Assembly: GCA_025677825.1 (NCBI GenBank)
Contig: JAIXMO010000057.1
Span: forward strand, 104,942-168,941
Reading direction: 5' to 3'
Length of the DNA: 64,000 nucleotides
Origin: Helicostylum pulchrum
Lineage: Eukaryota > Mucoromycota > Mucoromycetes > Mucorales > Mucoraceae
Part shown: piece by piece, positions 34,671-46,017 of the stretch
Numbering within the stretch: position 1 is the stretch's first letter
Layout of the letters: each line of letters begins with the position of its first letter
The notes under the pieces: generated by a model
Told to the model about the DNA's origin: nothing
Seen by the model: only the letters and a program-made list of their open reading frames with translations
The model's database searches: none
Program-made: the position numbers and the translations under genes

Positions 34671-35920
34671 ATTATTGATTTTCGAAAAAAAAGGGAGGAA
34701 ATAATCAGAAAGAAAAAATAAAGAGAGTAAAAAAAAAAAAGGTATTTTAATAAAAAAAAAAGTGACATCTTAAACACCAATCCAATAAACCGATCTTGAC
34801 TTAAGAGGCAAGTGACACAATGTATATATATATTAAAAAGTCAGTAGTTTTTTTAAATATATAAAAACAGCAGTAGGCTGAAGATGAAACTATTCACCTT
34901 TGAAAAAATACATCTATATCTTTATTTAAAAAAGAATGACTTAGTTTCACTGGAATTGCAGTGCGACATTTAATGCATTTACTTGTATGATTATTCAAAA
35001 GACCAGTACTCTACTCAATTAGAAAAAGGGAGCCTTTTTTCTACCCAATTGAACTAGCAGACTAATTACTAAAAGAGAGAAAAAGAGAAAAAAAAAACTT
35101 TTTTTTTGAAAAAAAAAACAAATTGAGTGCCATTTCAAACTAAAATATTTTTATGAAAAAAACTTGAAACCAATCAATTAAAAACCCTTTTTTATCATGA
35201 ACCACGTCATCCAGATAATATAAATGACAAAAAAGAAAGGTTCTTCTCCCCCCTTTCCATTTCAAAAAAAAAGAGCTCTCTTTATTAGCTTCTAATAAAA
35301 AAAGTATCGGCAAGTTAAATTACCGGGCATCTAAAAAAAAGAATTTTCTATCGTCATGGACTTTAACCGAAATACGTTTTTATACCGAGGTAAACATAGA
35401 CCAGGCATTTCTTTTTTTCTTTCAAAAAGAAAAGGGCGCGCTTATTACTACTACCTCTGCAATACCTCCTTATACATCAACACAGAAAGAGAAAAAAAGG
35501 GAAGTTCTATATACGATTTTTTTTTTAAAAAAAAAATCCTTAAAAGAAGAAGGAGAAAATAAAATCTGACACATACAGACAACGATTGGTGAAAAAGGAA
35601 TTAGATTCTTTGGTAAAGTAGGTATCACCAAAAATGTTAACTTTCCATTGTTCTATTGACAGTTGTGTGCTACCATTTTCGAAAAAAAAACCTTTTTTTG
35701 GATATAAACAGAAAATATGGTAAGACTGAGGAACAAGGGGAGATTGCCTCGTACTAAATCCCCCCAGAGATTGCATACTCTCTTTTCTTAAAAAAAATTA
35801 ACAATATATGAATATATTTTATAGCCAGATTTCTTACACTTCTACTGAATTACAGCATTCTATTACTTTTTTTATTCCCAAAAAAAAAAACCTTTATTGT
35901 TATTAATCAAGATTTTATTT
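34671..35920. other. 1.25-kb intergenic region
   Basis: Separates two minus-strand genes. It contains T/A-rich tracts (35091-35120, 35518-35540), but no supported gene; the ORFs at 35356 and 35540-35776 lack any coding signal. Confidence 0.4.
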
Positions 35921-37668
35921 TTACATACCCTGTCGCACATAGTTTGCTGTCAATAACCAAAAAAAAAAAAAAAGGGTTAATATATTTTTCAAAAAAAGAA
36001 AGGGGATTATTTTACCTGGAAACATGCCAACTTGATTTCCAATTTTACCTTTCCACCAATCATCACTCGTATCAGACTTTTCCAAAACCTCAATGCGATC
36101 ACCAACCGAGAACGAAAGATCTCCTTGTAAACTTCCTTCTAAATCATACAAAGCCTCAACAAATTCTTTTTTGGTACCTTTGGAAGGAGGAGGAGGTGGT
36201 GGTGGCCTCTTTTTCTTTAATACCGACTGGTCAGGTTTATCATTATATCCTGCACCTTGGTTATTTATAACTACTTGAGGAGTATACTCACTTTGACTGG
36301 AATAAGAAGCAAGTGAGGGCTTCTTTTTCAAAGGGGGTGGAGTACCTCTGCCAATCCTTTCCTCTTGGATAAACTTGTTATCCAAGGTTGAATGGACGCT
36401 GTGGTTTGATGAACTTGAGCTTGGTGTAATAGCTTGATTAGACAAGTAACTATCATCTTTACTGTAAATTGGTCTAGTTTGAAATGATCCTTAATATATA
36501 TAAATATGTATCGTAAGTACTATTATATATAATTAAAAAGAAGAAGAGAACATGCAGAACAAACCTTTACCGCCTAAAGACTTTGTTTCTCTCTTTAAAT
36601 GACTGATAAAACCATCTAATTGATCCACAACACAGGCATTCGATACTCTTGTAGTATAACCAGTCTCAATTGATAAATGTAAAGTAGGCACCATTTCTTG
36701 ATTATGTTGAATGACTTCATGAACTCTTCCATAAAACCCAGCAAACACACGACACTGGATATTATAAAAACTAATCAAAACTGGTTCAATAAAGCATTGA
36801 GTCAAATTTAAAAATTTAACCAAATCATCCTTTAACATATCATTATAATAATTGTAGTCTTGTTGGGCCGTTTCAAATTGAATCTTCATCTTGATCATAT
36901 TCTTTTCTTCACTTGGACTTGGTTCGGTAATAGCCGAATATTTTAAATAGGAATTCTTATGGCGATCAAAATCAATTAACTTGTGTTGTCGTTTGGTGAT
37001 TATTTTATCGACAGATTTTGTAATCATTTGATAATTGCTTGCAGGTTTAATTACTCTAGCATCTAAATCATCCTATATACACACATACATAAATATATAT
37101 ACATGTATACATATTTAGATACCACATAAAATAAAATAAAAAAACTTACAAGTAAAATCATAGTTTCTTCTCTACAATATTCCATTGCAGTAGTATAATC
37201 GTTTAACCCTTGTTGTTTATCATACGATACAGTTTGGTCCTGTACTAGCCCATAAAGTTCGGTTAAATGATTAGCAAACAACAACTGATCGTTAAGTATA
37301 TCTAGCATAGAAAATGCATCGTGTTTTAGTATATGCAAAATCCCTTTTTTTTAATTTATCAAGCTTTTTTTTTTTACACTTTACTTGATAAAGCATCACG
37401 ATATGCCATCGATTCTGAACAAAGGTCGTTCGAAAGTTGAACAAGTTGTTTATACCGAGATTCGAGGCATTGGTACTCTAAATCTCGATCGGCATCTGTT
37501 TTTTAAGTAAGTATAAAGAAGAAAAAAATATGCGCGCGTGTACCTTCGCCACCGTTTCTAGTTTTTAAGTTATGAGGTAGTCTACTTATTGACTTTTTAA
37601 CACCCTTCCTATTAACATTTTTAGAAGAAAAAAATTAATTATTTTATATATTTTGTTTACCAGCTCAT
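35921..37668 (-). CDS. Rvs167/amphiphysin-like BAR and SH3 protein
   Basis: Seven exons: 37668-37661, 37608-37544, 37495-37385, 37343-37150, 37072-36565, 36489-36016, 35946-35921, giving 461 aa. The first exon is only 8 bases, but its join gives MSWKGVKKSISRLPHNL, the expected N-terminus of fungal amphiphysins. BAR domain about residues 15-250, with FDRHKNSYLKYSA and the helix FIEPVLISFYNIQCRVFAGF. A Ser/Pro-rich linker follows (KKKRPPPPPPPSK). SH3 domain about residues 405-461: EFVEALYDLEG, DDWWKGKIGN, VGMFPGNYV. Such proteins bend membranes at endocytic actin patches and bind Las17/Abp1-type partners through SH3. Complete and typical; length like yeast Rvs167 (482). Confidence 0.93.
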
Positions 37669-37857
37669 AATAGTAATAAAAAGAAAAAAGGGAAGTGAAA
37701 AAGTAAGTTTTTAAAAATAAATATATTTAAATAAGTCTATGAAAGTTTCTTTTTTTTTTTTTTTTTTTTTTTTACTTTGTTTGTTTGTTATGAATAAATA
37801 TATATATATTAAGTAGAAAAAAAAAGGATAGAGAGAGAGAGAGAGAGAGAAATAATA
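37669..37857. other. short tandem spacer with simple repeats
   Basis: Poly-T run (37751-37773), AT alternation (37798-37812) and (GA)n (37832-37850) between two minus-strand genes. Confidence 0.5.
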
Positions 37858-39433
37858 TTAGTGAACTGTAGGTAATACTTGATTTAAAAAGTGAGCAAGT
37901 TCAATAGAAGAAGAACAAGGAAGTAAGTGTTTTTGAATATGAGTATCAATTTCTAATAATACATCTTTGGCGACGGGTCTAGTAGTTGGTTCTTCATCTA
38001 GTAACCAAGCGACTAAACCTCTCATATACATACTAGGGTAACTATATGTAAAAGTAGGACTTGGTTCAGAAGTAATCAAACTAAACAGTTCTGATTCATC
38101 CTTGATTAAATAATGAGGAGGAACTCGATCCATCATTTCAATAACAGCTACACCAAGTGACCACATGTCTATTTTTTCATTATAATAATCTTCTCTAATC
38201 ACTTCAGGTGCCATCCTAAAATAACAAAACAAGGGAGAAGAAGAGAGAGGAAGGGGGTTAGCTTTTTAGGAGTTTTTTTTTTTTTTTTTTAGGAGTGCCT
38301 TACCATTTACTAGTGCCAAGTCTATCTCGATGTTTGTTCGTACTCTTTGCAGATAATCCAAAATCAGCCAATTTAACTTCACCGTGCCAACCCAGCAATA
38401 AGTTTTCACATTTGATGTCTCTGTGTAAATAGCCTTTACCGTGTAAATAAATAAGGCCTTTTAATGTTTCTCGTGTGATAAAGATAGTATGTGCTTCTGG
38501 AATACCACGTTGACAGAGTACTGCAAATACTGAACAACGCATTAAATCCATACTGATCCAAATGTCATCTCGCCATAACGTAATTTCTCTTAATTTGATT
38601 AAATTAGAGTGACCGGCCGCCATAATGCGTAGTTCTCGTAAAATGGCTGAGCGATATTCTAAGTCTGGATCCAGTCTACATCTTTTGATAGCGCATTGTT
38701 GGCCTTGTTTTTTACGATAATTGGCTCGAATCACTGCTCCATTGACACTACACAAAAAAAAAAAAAGAAAAAAGAAAAAAGAGGGATATGTATATATGAG
38801 TCAAAAGAAAAAGAAAGAGTATAGTATATAGCTGCATTAACAAAGATAATTTATTTATTTATTTACCCTGTGCCTATTTCTTTAAACTGTGCATATCTTG
38901 TCCGAGGATCTGAAGAGCGGGTAGACACTTTTGGAAGCATCTTTTTAATCTTTGCTTCGAATTTGTTTTCTGACCGAGCCAAGGGTGGCAAGGGGGGGAC
39001 ATTGTAATAAGGATTAGGAGGATACCACGGTTTCTATAATTAATCTTTTTTAGTCTTTCATTCGTTGTTTTTGTATATATTATGCACGTACTTTTGATAT
39101 TTGCTTTGAAAGATCAAGCGGACGAAGATCAAATGCGACTGGTGGATCAGGCTTCAAATAAGCATGACCCAATATATTGGGAATTTCATAGCATCCAGGC
39201 GATCTCCATATATTCTATTATACGTACAAATTAGTTTTTAAACAAAAAAAAAAAAAAAAACAAAAAAAAGTTTAAAAAATTACTTTGTACGACTGTGAGC
39301 TAAATTTTGATGACTGACTTATACATGACGAGGCTCTTTTAATCACTCCAGTTGATTGCCTTCTCTTTGATTCATCTATAATTGTCAATGCACTACCTAA
39401 TCGATTACTAGGCTCAGATTTAGATTTTTGCAT
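37858..39433 (-). CDS. STE20/PAK-like serine/threonine kinase
   Basis: Five exons: 39433-39284, 39214-39092, 39033-38867, 38747-38304, 38215-37858, giving 413 aa. Residues 1-135 are a Ser/Pro-rich N-terminus without a recognisable CRIB (GTPase-binding) motif. Kinase domain about 140-400: glycine loop IGTGVNGAVIRANYRK, VAIK-type CAIKRC, HRDIKCENLLL (catalytic Asp), LADFGLSAK, activation-loop end GTSKWMAPEVI, and WSLGVAVIEMM. The HRDIKxxNLL and GTxxWMAPE motifs place it in the STE20 group, nearest PAK-like kinases, which control polarity, mating and MAP-kinase routes. All catalytic residues are present. The lack of CRIB distinguishes it from Ste20/Cla4; it might be a truncated PAK descendant. 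Confidence 0.88.
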
Positions 39434-40419
39434 AGTATAGTATATACGTAAAATAAAAAAAAGAGAAAGAAAGATGGTTTTTTTTATTTATAACAAAGAA
39501 AAAAAAAAAAAAAGGGAATAAGAGAAAGAAAAAAAAAAAAAGCAAACAAATATAAATATAAAGCTGGTAAATAACAAGAAAAAAGGAGTACATATAGAGA
39601 GCCCCTATCATAAACACTCTTCTTTGAGATGTTGTAACAGACACACGTTTATTTACAATATAAGGGGATGAATCAGATCAGTAAAATCCCCAGTGTGTTT
39701 TGATTATCTTCATTTTTATCAGAAGTACCTGTATCAAATAGATCATCATTTTCATCGTTATATTTATCCAAAGGCGCAACTCTTTTTGTCATTGAAAATG
39801 AAGTATTTTCTATCGTTGCTATTTTATCATCATCATCACTTTTTTTTTTTTTTCAATTCTTTTTTTTTTTTTCATTTTTTCATTTTTTAATGTGTGAACT
39901 AAAAACAGCACTAAAATTAGTACGCTTTTCTTTCTTATCCCTGAATTTTTATTTTATATCAAGAAACACATAAAACTATTCTTAGATAATAGCACTGCTT
40001 TTGGCATGTTATTATTTAAGAGTTAAAAGGTTAACTTGATACTTTTATTATTCAAAAGCATCACATTTAAAAGAAAAAAAAAAAAAAAAAAAAAAAGGAA
40101 AAAAAAAGTGACTCAACCTAAGATCATTTTGTGTCTAAAAGAAAAAGAAAAAGGGAAAACAAGATCTTTTTAAAAAAAAAGCGGTTTCGTTAAATCTACA
40201 ATCAGTCACATCAGGGGCGGATGACTGATCTTTAATTGATTGTAAGCAAAAAAATTTTCTCGTTTTAACAAGGTCACAATAGACCTTGTCCCACCACAAA
40301 AAAAAGTATAAATACTGAACTCAATTGCGAATTTTTTTTGGAGGGGGGGGATATAATTCCCCTCACAAATTTTTTGTTAAATAAATTCCTACTTTTTTTT
40401 AAAAAAAACATATAAAACA
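39434..40419. other. divergent intergenic region of kinase and IMPDH
   Basis: About 985 bp with long T and A tracts (39488-39540, 40077-40108). The IMPDH promoter half has two inverted repeats (listed separately), TATAAATA at 40308-40315, an 8-base G-run (40342-40349) and a T8A8 junction (40393-40408). Confidence 0.5.
40202..40293. promoter_or_regulatory. inverted repeats in the IMPDH promoter
   Basis: ATCAGTCA (near 40201) pairs with TGACTGAT (near 40223), spaced by a GC-rich CATCAGGGGCGGA. About 50 bp further, ACAAGGTC-6 nt-GACCTTGT (40269-40290) is a perfect 8-bp inverted repeat. Both are about 130-220 bp before the IMPDH start, upstream of a TATA-like box. They look like dimer binding sites; the factors are unknown. 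Confidence 0.4.
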
Positions 40420-42154
40420 ATGACTTCTTATCTTGATATTTCTACTGCCAATGCTGTTTTAAATGAATATGGTCGCCCTGATGGCCTTTCAGTTGAAGCC
40501 TTAATGGATGAACAAATCAGTGGTGGTTTAACCTACAATGACTTCTTGGTCTTACCTGGTTTCATTGATTTTGCTGCTGAGAAGGCATCTTTAGAGTCCA
40601 AGATCACCAAGAACATTTCAATCAAGGTTCCTTTCTTGTCTTCTCCTATGGATACCGTTACCGAAGCTGAGATGGCTATCTCCATGGCTGTAAGTATATA
40701 TTCAGTGTAAGTTTTGTGAGTGTAAGCGTGGGTTATTAAGGCTATTATTTATTATTAGCTTATGGGTGGTATTGGTATTATTCATAATAACTGTTCTGCT
40801 GAAGAGCAAGCTGCTATGGTTCGTAACGTCAAGAAGTTCGAAAACGGTTTCATTAACGATCCCGTTGTCTTGTCTCCTGAGAACACCGTTGCTGATGTTA
40901 AGGAAATTAAGGCTACTTCTGGTTTCTGTGGTGTTCCCATCACTGGTAAGTCATACATATTTAATGCAAAAAAAAAGGGGGAAAAACAAAATTTCTCACG
41001 CACGCGTGTTTCTTTTTTTTATGTGTTAAACAGAAAACGGTAAGTTACTTGGCAAGTTAGTTGGTATTGTTACTGCTCGTGATATCCAATTCCATCAAGA
41101 TGATTCTACTCTTCTCAAGGACGTTATGACCACTGACCTCGTTGTTGGTCAAGAAGGTATTACTTTAAACAAGGCCAACGATATCTTGTGTTCTTCCAAG
41201 AAGGGTAAGCTTCCTATTGTTAACAAGGATGGTGCTTTAGTTGCTCTCTTGGCCCGTTCTGATCTCTTAAAGAACCAAAACTATCCTCATGCCTCCAAGG
41301 TCGATAAGTCCAAGCAACTTTTGGTTGGTGCTGCTATCGGTACTCGTCCTGATGATAAGGAGCGTCTTGTTCTTCTTGTTGGTGCTGGTCTTGATGTTGT
41401 TATTCTCGATTCTTCTCAAGGTAACTCTATTTACCAACTCGAGATGGTCCGTTGGGTCAAGTCTACTTACCCCGATTTGGATGTTATTGCCGGTAACGTT
41501 GTTACTCGTGAACAAGCTGCCAATTTGATCGAAGCTGGTGCTGATGGTCTCCGTATCGGTATGGGTTCTGGTTCTATCTGTATCACTCAAGAAGTCATGG
41601 CTTGTGGTCGTCCTCAAGCTACTGCCGTTTACCGTGTCTCTGAATTCGCTCGTCGTTTCGGTGTCCCTACCATTGCTGATGGTGGTGTTGGTAACGTTGG
41701 TCATATTGTCAAGGCTCTTGCCCTTGGTGCCAACGCTGTTATGATGGGTGGTCTCCTTGCTGGTACAACCGAAACCCCCGGTGAATACTTTTACCATGAA
41801 GGTCAACGTCTTAAGCGTTATCGTGGTATGGGTTCTATTGATGCTATGGGTCAAACCTCTGGTAATGACGGTAATGCTGCCACTAAGCGTTACTTCTCTG
41901 AAGGTGATGCCGTTAAGGTAGCTCAAGGTGTTGTTGGTAACGTTGTTGATAAGGGTTCTGTTCGTAAGTTCATCCAATACCTTGTTACTGGTGTTCAACA
42001 TTCTCTTCAAGATATCGGTTACCCTAGTGTCGCTACCATGAAGCAAGCTGTTTATGACGGTAAGGTTCGTTTCGAAAAGAGAACTGCTGCTGCTCAAATG
42101 GAAGGTGGTGTTCATGGTCTTCATTCTTTCGAGAAGAAGCTTTTCTCTGCTTAA
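40420..42154 (+). CDS. inosine-5'-monophosphate dehydrogenase
   Basis: IMPDH oxidises IMP to XMP with NAD+, the rate-limiting step of GMP synthesis. Three exons, 40420-40689, 40759-40945 and 41034-42154, give 525 aa. The TIM barrel begins with [17 protein letters not shown] and [15 protein letters not shown]. Paired CBS domains follow between about 115 and 235 ([41 protein letters not shown]). The catalytic loop is [12 protein letters not shown], with nucleophile Cys335. IMP-binding and flap elements [27 protein letters not shown] and [17 protein letters not shown] are intact. Codon usage is strongly biased to GGT, GCT and AAG, as in highly expressed fungal genes, and unlike most neighbours. 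Confidence 0.97.
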
Positions 42155-43059
42155 ATCGTTACAATCTTTTCATTGCATAAACCTTTTTTTTTCTCGTGTA
42201 TAATATTTTATTATTATTCTCATGTTTATCTCATTATCATATCTCTTTTTCTTTTCCTTATCTCTTTCTGTTTACAAATAAAAAAAAAATCTTTTTTGTT
42301 CCAATGTACTCTCTTGTCTATTTTTTTTTTTTCTCGGGAGCTGTCAAGGGGTTACTTTTTTTTTAAAAAAAAGGGGAGATTCACTAGGTTCCGTATTAAG
42401 GTGATCTTGGTTGAGGTATTGTGACTAAAGTTTAATGACTGTACAGACGACTTGGTCAGAGATAAAAGAAACATTATCAAAGATAAATCGCCAGCAGTGC
42501 AACCACATGGCTTCCAAGAAGGATCCAAACAAGAAGGGAGGAGGTAGTTCAGCTCGTAAATATGAGGGAGACTTATACGGAAATAGAATCGCATTTGTAC
42601 TAAAGTCGTTACACATCCGAAATACATGCAATACCTTTATACATGCCAACCTTTGTACATCACCTTTATACATTGTAATATACAGTACCTAGTCCATTAA
42701 CACAGGATAGTTACGCTACGCAATGCTCATACGTGTATTTAATGTCAACACGTTCGATCTGAATATACAACCCACCCAATGCACTCATCCTCTTTTTAGA
42801 AATAACAAATCGATACAAGCGTGTCTCTACTTATCGACTACATCATCTATAAGATTAATACCCTCCTAGAAAGCAACGGACTAAAAAAAAGACCTGATTT
42901 AGTTCTCAAGACCAAATAGTCTTGATTAACAGAATCAACCACGAGAAGGTACAGGTCACTGATTCCAAAAAGTAATGTTCCCAATTAGATATAAAAAGTT
43001 GGACATAAAAAAAGTTAAATAGTAAAATAAATAAGAAAAAGAACGGGGAGGGGAAGTTC
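42155..43059. other. intergenic region 3' of IMPDH
   Basis: C/T-rich 3' UTR of IMPDH (42165-42350), then a T9A8 palindromic junction at 42356-42372. No supported gene; the antisense and sense frames around 42352-42692 overlap one another and show no coding character. Confidence 0.4.
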
Positions 43060-43240
43060 CATCCATGTCCTACACCAGCCCTAGCAAGCTAGCCCACCGT
43101 TGTGCAGAATTGGCTGAGTGAGCTTCCGGTAGAGAGCCATATTGAGTCTGAAACTACTCAAAACTCAATAGAGGACTCCATCCATTGTAAGGCGAACTTA
43201 AACAGAATTTACAATGGGAACTGTCGAAACAGCCATGAAG
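43060..43240. ncRNA. possible structured RNA: cluster of hairpins
   Basis: A locally GC-richer patch in AT-rich flanks carries several perfect inverted repeats in a row: CTAGC-AA-GCTAG (about 43082-43093), ATTGAGT/ACTCAAT (43141-43147 with 43163-43169), CCATTGTAA/TTACAATGG (43182-43190 with 43209-43217) and CTGT-CGAA-ACAG (43221-43232). Four successive stems in 160 bases, and no ORF, suggest a structured transcript or folded DNA. No known RNA family is recognised. Confidence 0.3.
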
Positions 43241-43314
43241 AGAAAAAAAAAAATCCGAATTTTTTTTTTAAATGAAAACTAGAGTGCATCTACTTTTAAA
43301 CCTTCAACTTTTAG

Positions 43315-43556
43315 CTCCGATTTCCCCCCTTTTTTTCTTTTTGATAAAACGCGTCGGCAAACCTTTTTTAACATAAAATAATCAAATGGAACTGTTTAAA
43401 GAGCATTATTAAAATAATTGCCCAAGTTTTTTTTTTTTCATACCACTTTTACTTCTTTCAAAAAGATGAGTTGAAGTTTGAATATTTTAGCACTGTGGTT
43501 TACTTGGAGTGGATTTCAACCCCGATTTCCCCTCTTTTATCTTTTTGATAAAACAC
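43315..43556 (+). repeat. duplicated leader upstream of the unknown gene
   Basis: CCGATTTCCCCCCTTTTT... at 43317 and CCGATTTCCCCTCTTTTATC at 43522 both continue into CTTTTTGATAAAAC and then an ACG/GCG word. The roughly 35-base block is present twice 205 bp apart; the second copy lies directly upstream of the ATG at 43585. Confidence 0.6.
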
Positions 43557-43584
43557 GGCTCTTTTCGATTTTCTTCACCAAGAC

Positions 43585-44866
43585 ATGGTTGCTGTTTTCC
43601 TTTTCGATCAAAGCAGCAATCATAAAGCTTTTGCAAAAGATGCTCTTGTCGCCAACCGCATGAACATGAACGCAGGTGCAATTGGTAATGATGAGGATAA
43701 GGTTCGGAATGGCTTCTACATCGGCAATCAATCGGTAATTACCGAACAAAACTTTTATGTGGAACGAGAGTACAACTACCCTGCTCTCGTAAAAACTCAA
43801 TTCAGTAAAATTGATCGATTAACCAAGTCTGCAAAAATGTATGAAATTGTTAATAGGATTATTCCTGTAAGTTTTACTGTTGAAAAAGTTACTAGATATT
43901 ACATATGAAGGAGAAGCCCTTTTAATTAACATTTTATTTGTTAGAAAAAAACGTACTTCGTAGGCATAAAAACGATTTTTTCTTTTTAACACAGTGTAAG
44001 TTAAAGCATCGTCGTGTATCCAATCCTCCTCACTTACGACAACTTATCGAACAGAATATAGTTAGTAAACATTCCTCATATAAACTTTTGTTTGATAATA
44101 ATTTTCCACCTTTGGATCAAACTGCATTCCTAATTCAGTAACATACCCAGAAGTACCTACGTCTCGAATCACACAAAAGTCATTTAAAAGAACCACGTGG
44201 CATGAGATGATAATATTACAAGGACGGGTTGAACTTCTGGTGACTGGTGGTATATTGGGTTGCTCGAAAAATGATAACATGAATTCTTTTCTTGGGGCAA
44301 ACCTGAAGTTCAAAAAACATATCGACAGTTCTAGTGAGCAATATGTTTACATTTTACAAGAATCGTTACCAGATACACGTATTATCAAGGAAGAACGTTT
44401 ATTGCAAAATTACTCGAGACGAGGGGCAAATTATAAATGGGTGTTAAGAAGTTTTCGCTTTTGTGAGAAAGGATTTAGAACTACCAATCTACTTTATGTA
44501 TGTACTACTAATCTGGAAACTGCTGCATCCGTAATCTTGAAATGCTTAGCTTACAATACCTTTACAACTGAAGACCAAGATATATTGCTAAATATTATCC
44601 ATAAGGCTTCTGCAACCTACTCACTCAATGCTCCTCGTATTGCCAATGATCTTACTTATCTCGAATTGTTAAAACAAAATTGTTACGCTAAATTTACTAT
44701 TGTTATTAACGCAACGATTCAATTGATAAATGGCCTATCTTTATCGTATAGTCCACAATCAAGTATAAATGGTACATTGGCTACTTCTTTATACAGCGAT
44801 GCAGTTGGGTATAGATGTACTATGTTGAACGACAGCAGAGTTTCGAACGAATCGTTTTTAATGTAA
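43585..44866 (+). pseudogene. unknown protein gene with one frameshift
   Basis: Exon 1 (43585-43866) encodes MVAVFLFDQSSNHKAFAKDA and ends at VNRIIP before GTAAGT. Intron 43867-43994 ends in TAACACAG. Exon 2 from 43995 (CKLKHRRVSNPPHLRQLIEQ) runs to about 44105; from there the coding character passes to another frame: GSNCIPNSVTYPEVPTSRIT, then RTTWHEMIILQGRVELLV and on to a stop at 44866. A one-base indel near 44105-44112 would explain this. The total would be about 385 aa. The C-terminal half is helical and Leu-rich. The family is unknown to me. It may be a pseudogene, or the indel may be a sequencing error at the T-rich spot. Confidence 0.5.
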
Positions 44867-46017
44867 ATAGTCATCATAAATATTAGTTATCTTTAAATAA
44901 TATTCACAAATAAAAACCCTTCATTGTAATAAATATTTATTTAATCTTCTTCATCAATAAAATAATACAAGAAAAAAAAAATTAGATGATAAAAATGCTA
45001 ATAAAGAGGTGGAGTTGTAGTTTTAAAAAGTTGATTGTTGTCTGTTTTCTGATATAGAAGACTGGCCGTCCTACCTAGCTCCTCTCGCCCTGTGGGTTTA
45101 GAGACATATAAGAAGTACTTCTGAATTAATTATGTTTTCGATGAGTCGCCTGCAGATTATTCGTGTAAGACAAATAGACCATTTATATGTATTCAATCTT
45201 AAACCCCCTTCGGCAGTAATACGAATTTGTTTTCTCTTTTTCTATCTTATAGCTTTTCTTTGTATCGTTATGGATGATGTATAGGAAACTTGGTGTAAAT
45301 ACATAGACGGTAAATTACAGATCCTTCGGAGTTGAGCGTCATGTACATTGTAGATATAAAAAAATCTACTGATTCTGCGGCGTTTATGACCAACATCTCG
45401 TACTCCCCTGTCGTGCTGATATATTAGTAATCTACTCTAAAACAAAAAAGATGACGATATTTAAATATTCTCTCCTTGCGGTGGCTCATGATTATCATTT
45501 AAGCCAAAGCGATCCGTGTTACTGTTAAAGAGAGAGAGAGAGAGAGAGCGATACACTGCATCAAACTAATTGCTTGATCAGATATTTCTGCATTATGATG
45601 ACCATGAAAGACCCTTCTCAAAAAAAAAAACGCTTGGCTTTACACTTTTTCCTCGATGTCTTTTAATTTATTAAGAACCCTCTATTTAGCGTAGATCGAT
45701 TAACGATATTTTATAAATCAATTTCGTATGTAAACCACTTGACAGTAAAATAAGCAAAAAAGGGTTTTATTTCCGCTAAAATAAACTGTAACGTAACACA
45801 TCATACTAAATTCAGTGAAATAAAGAACTCAATTAAACAGCCCTAATTAAAAATAAAAAAATGACACTATGTAAAACCTTCGATCTTAGTTATTCGATCT
45901 ACTCTCCATAAACACAACACTTTTGCATAATAATACAAGAAAACAAAAAAGAAAGAAAAAAGTGGTGCTATTTTTATTGTACATGTGGATATTTATAAAA
46001 GATTTTTTTTTATCATT
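44867..46017. other. intergenic region
   Basis: Non-coding, AT-rich. AGAAGTACTTCT (45111-45122) is a perfect palindrome; (GA)n at 45530-45549. No supported gene. Confidence 0.4.

Noticed and set aside
35540..35776. Minus-strand ORF of 78 codons
   Set aside because: Contains Phe runs from T-tracts and has no recognisable protein features; lies in intergenic DNA.
41267..42124. 285-aa ORF antisense to IMPDH
   Set aside because: It is the mirror of a strongly biased coding sequence; composition (Thr, Ser, Asn) is that of a shadow frame and no homology is evident.
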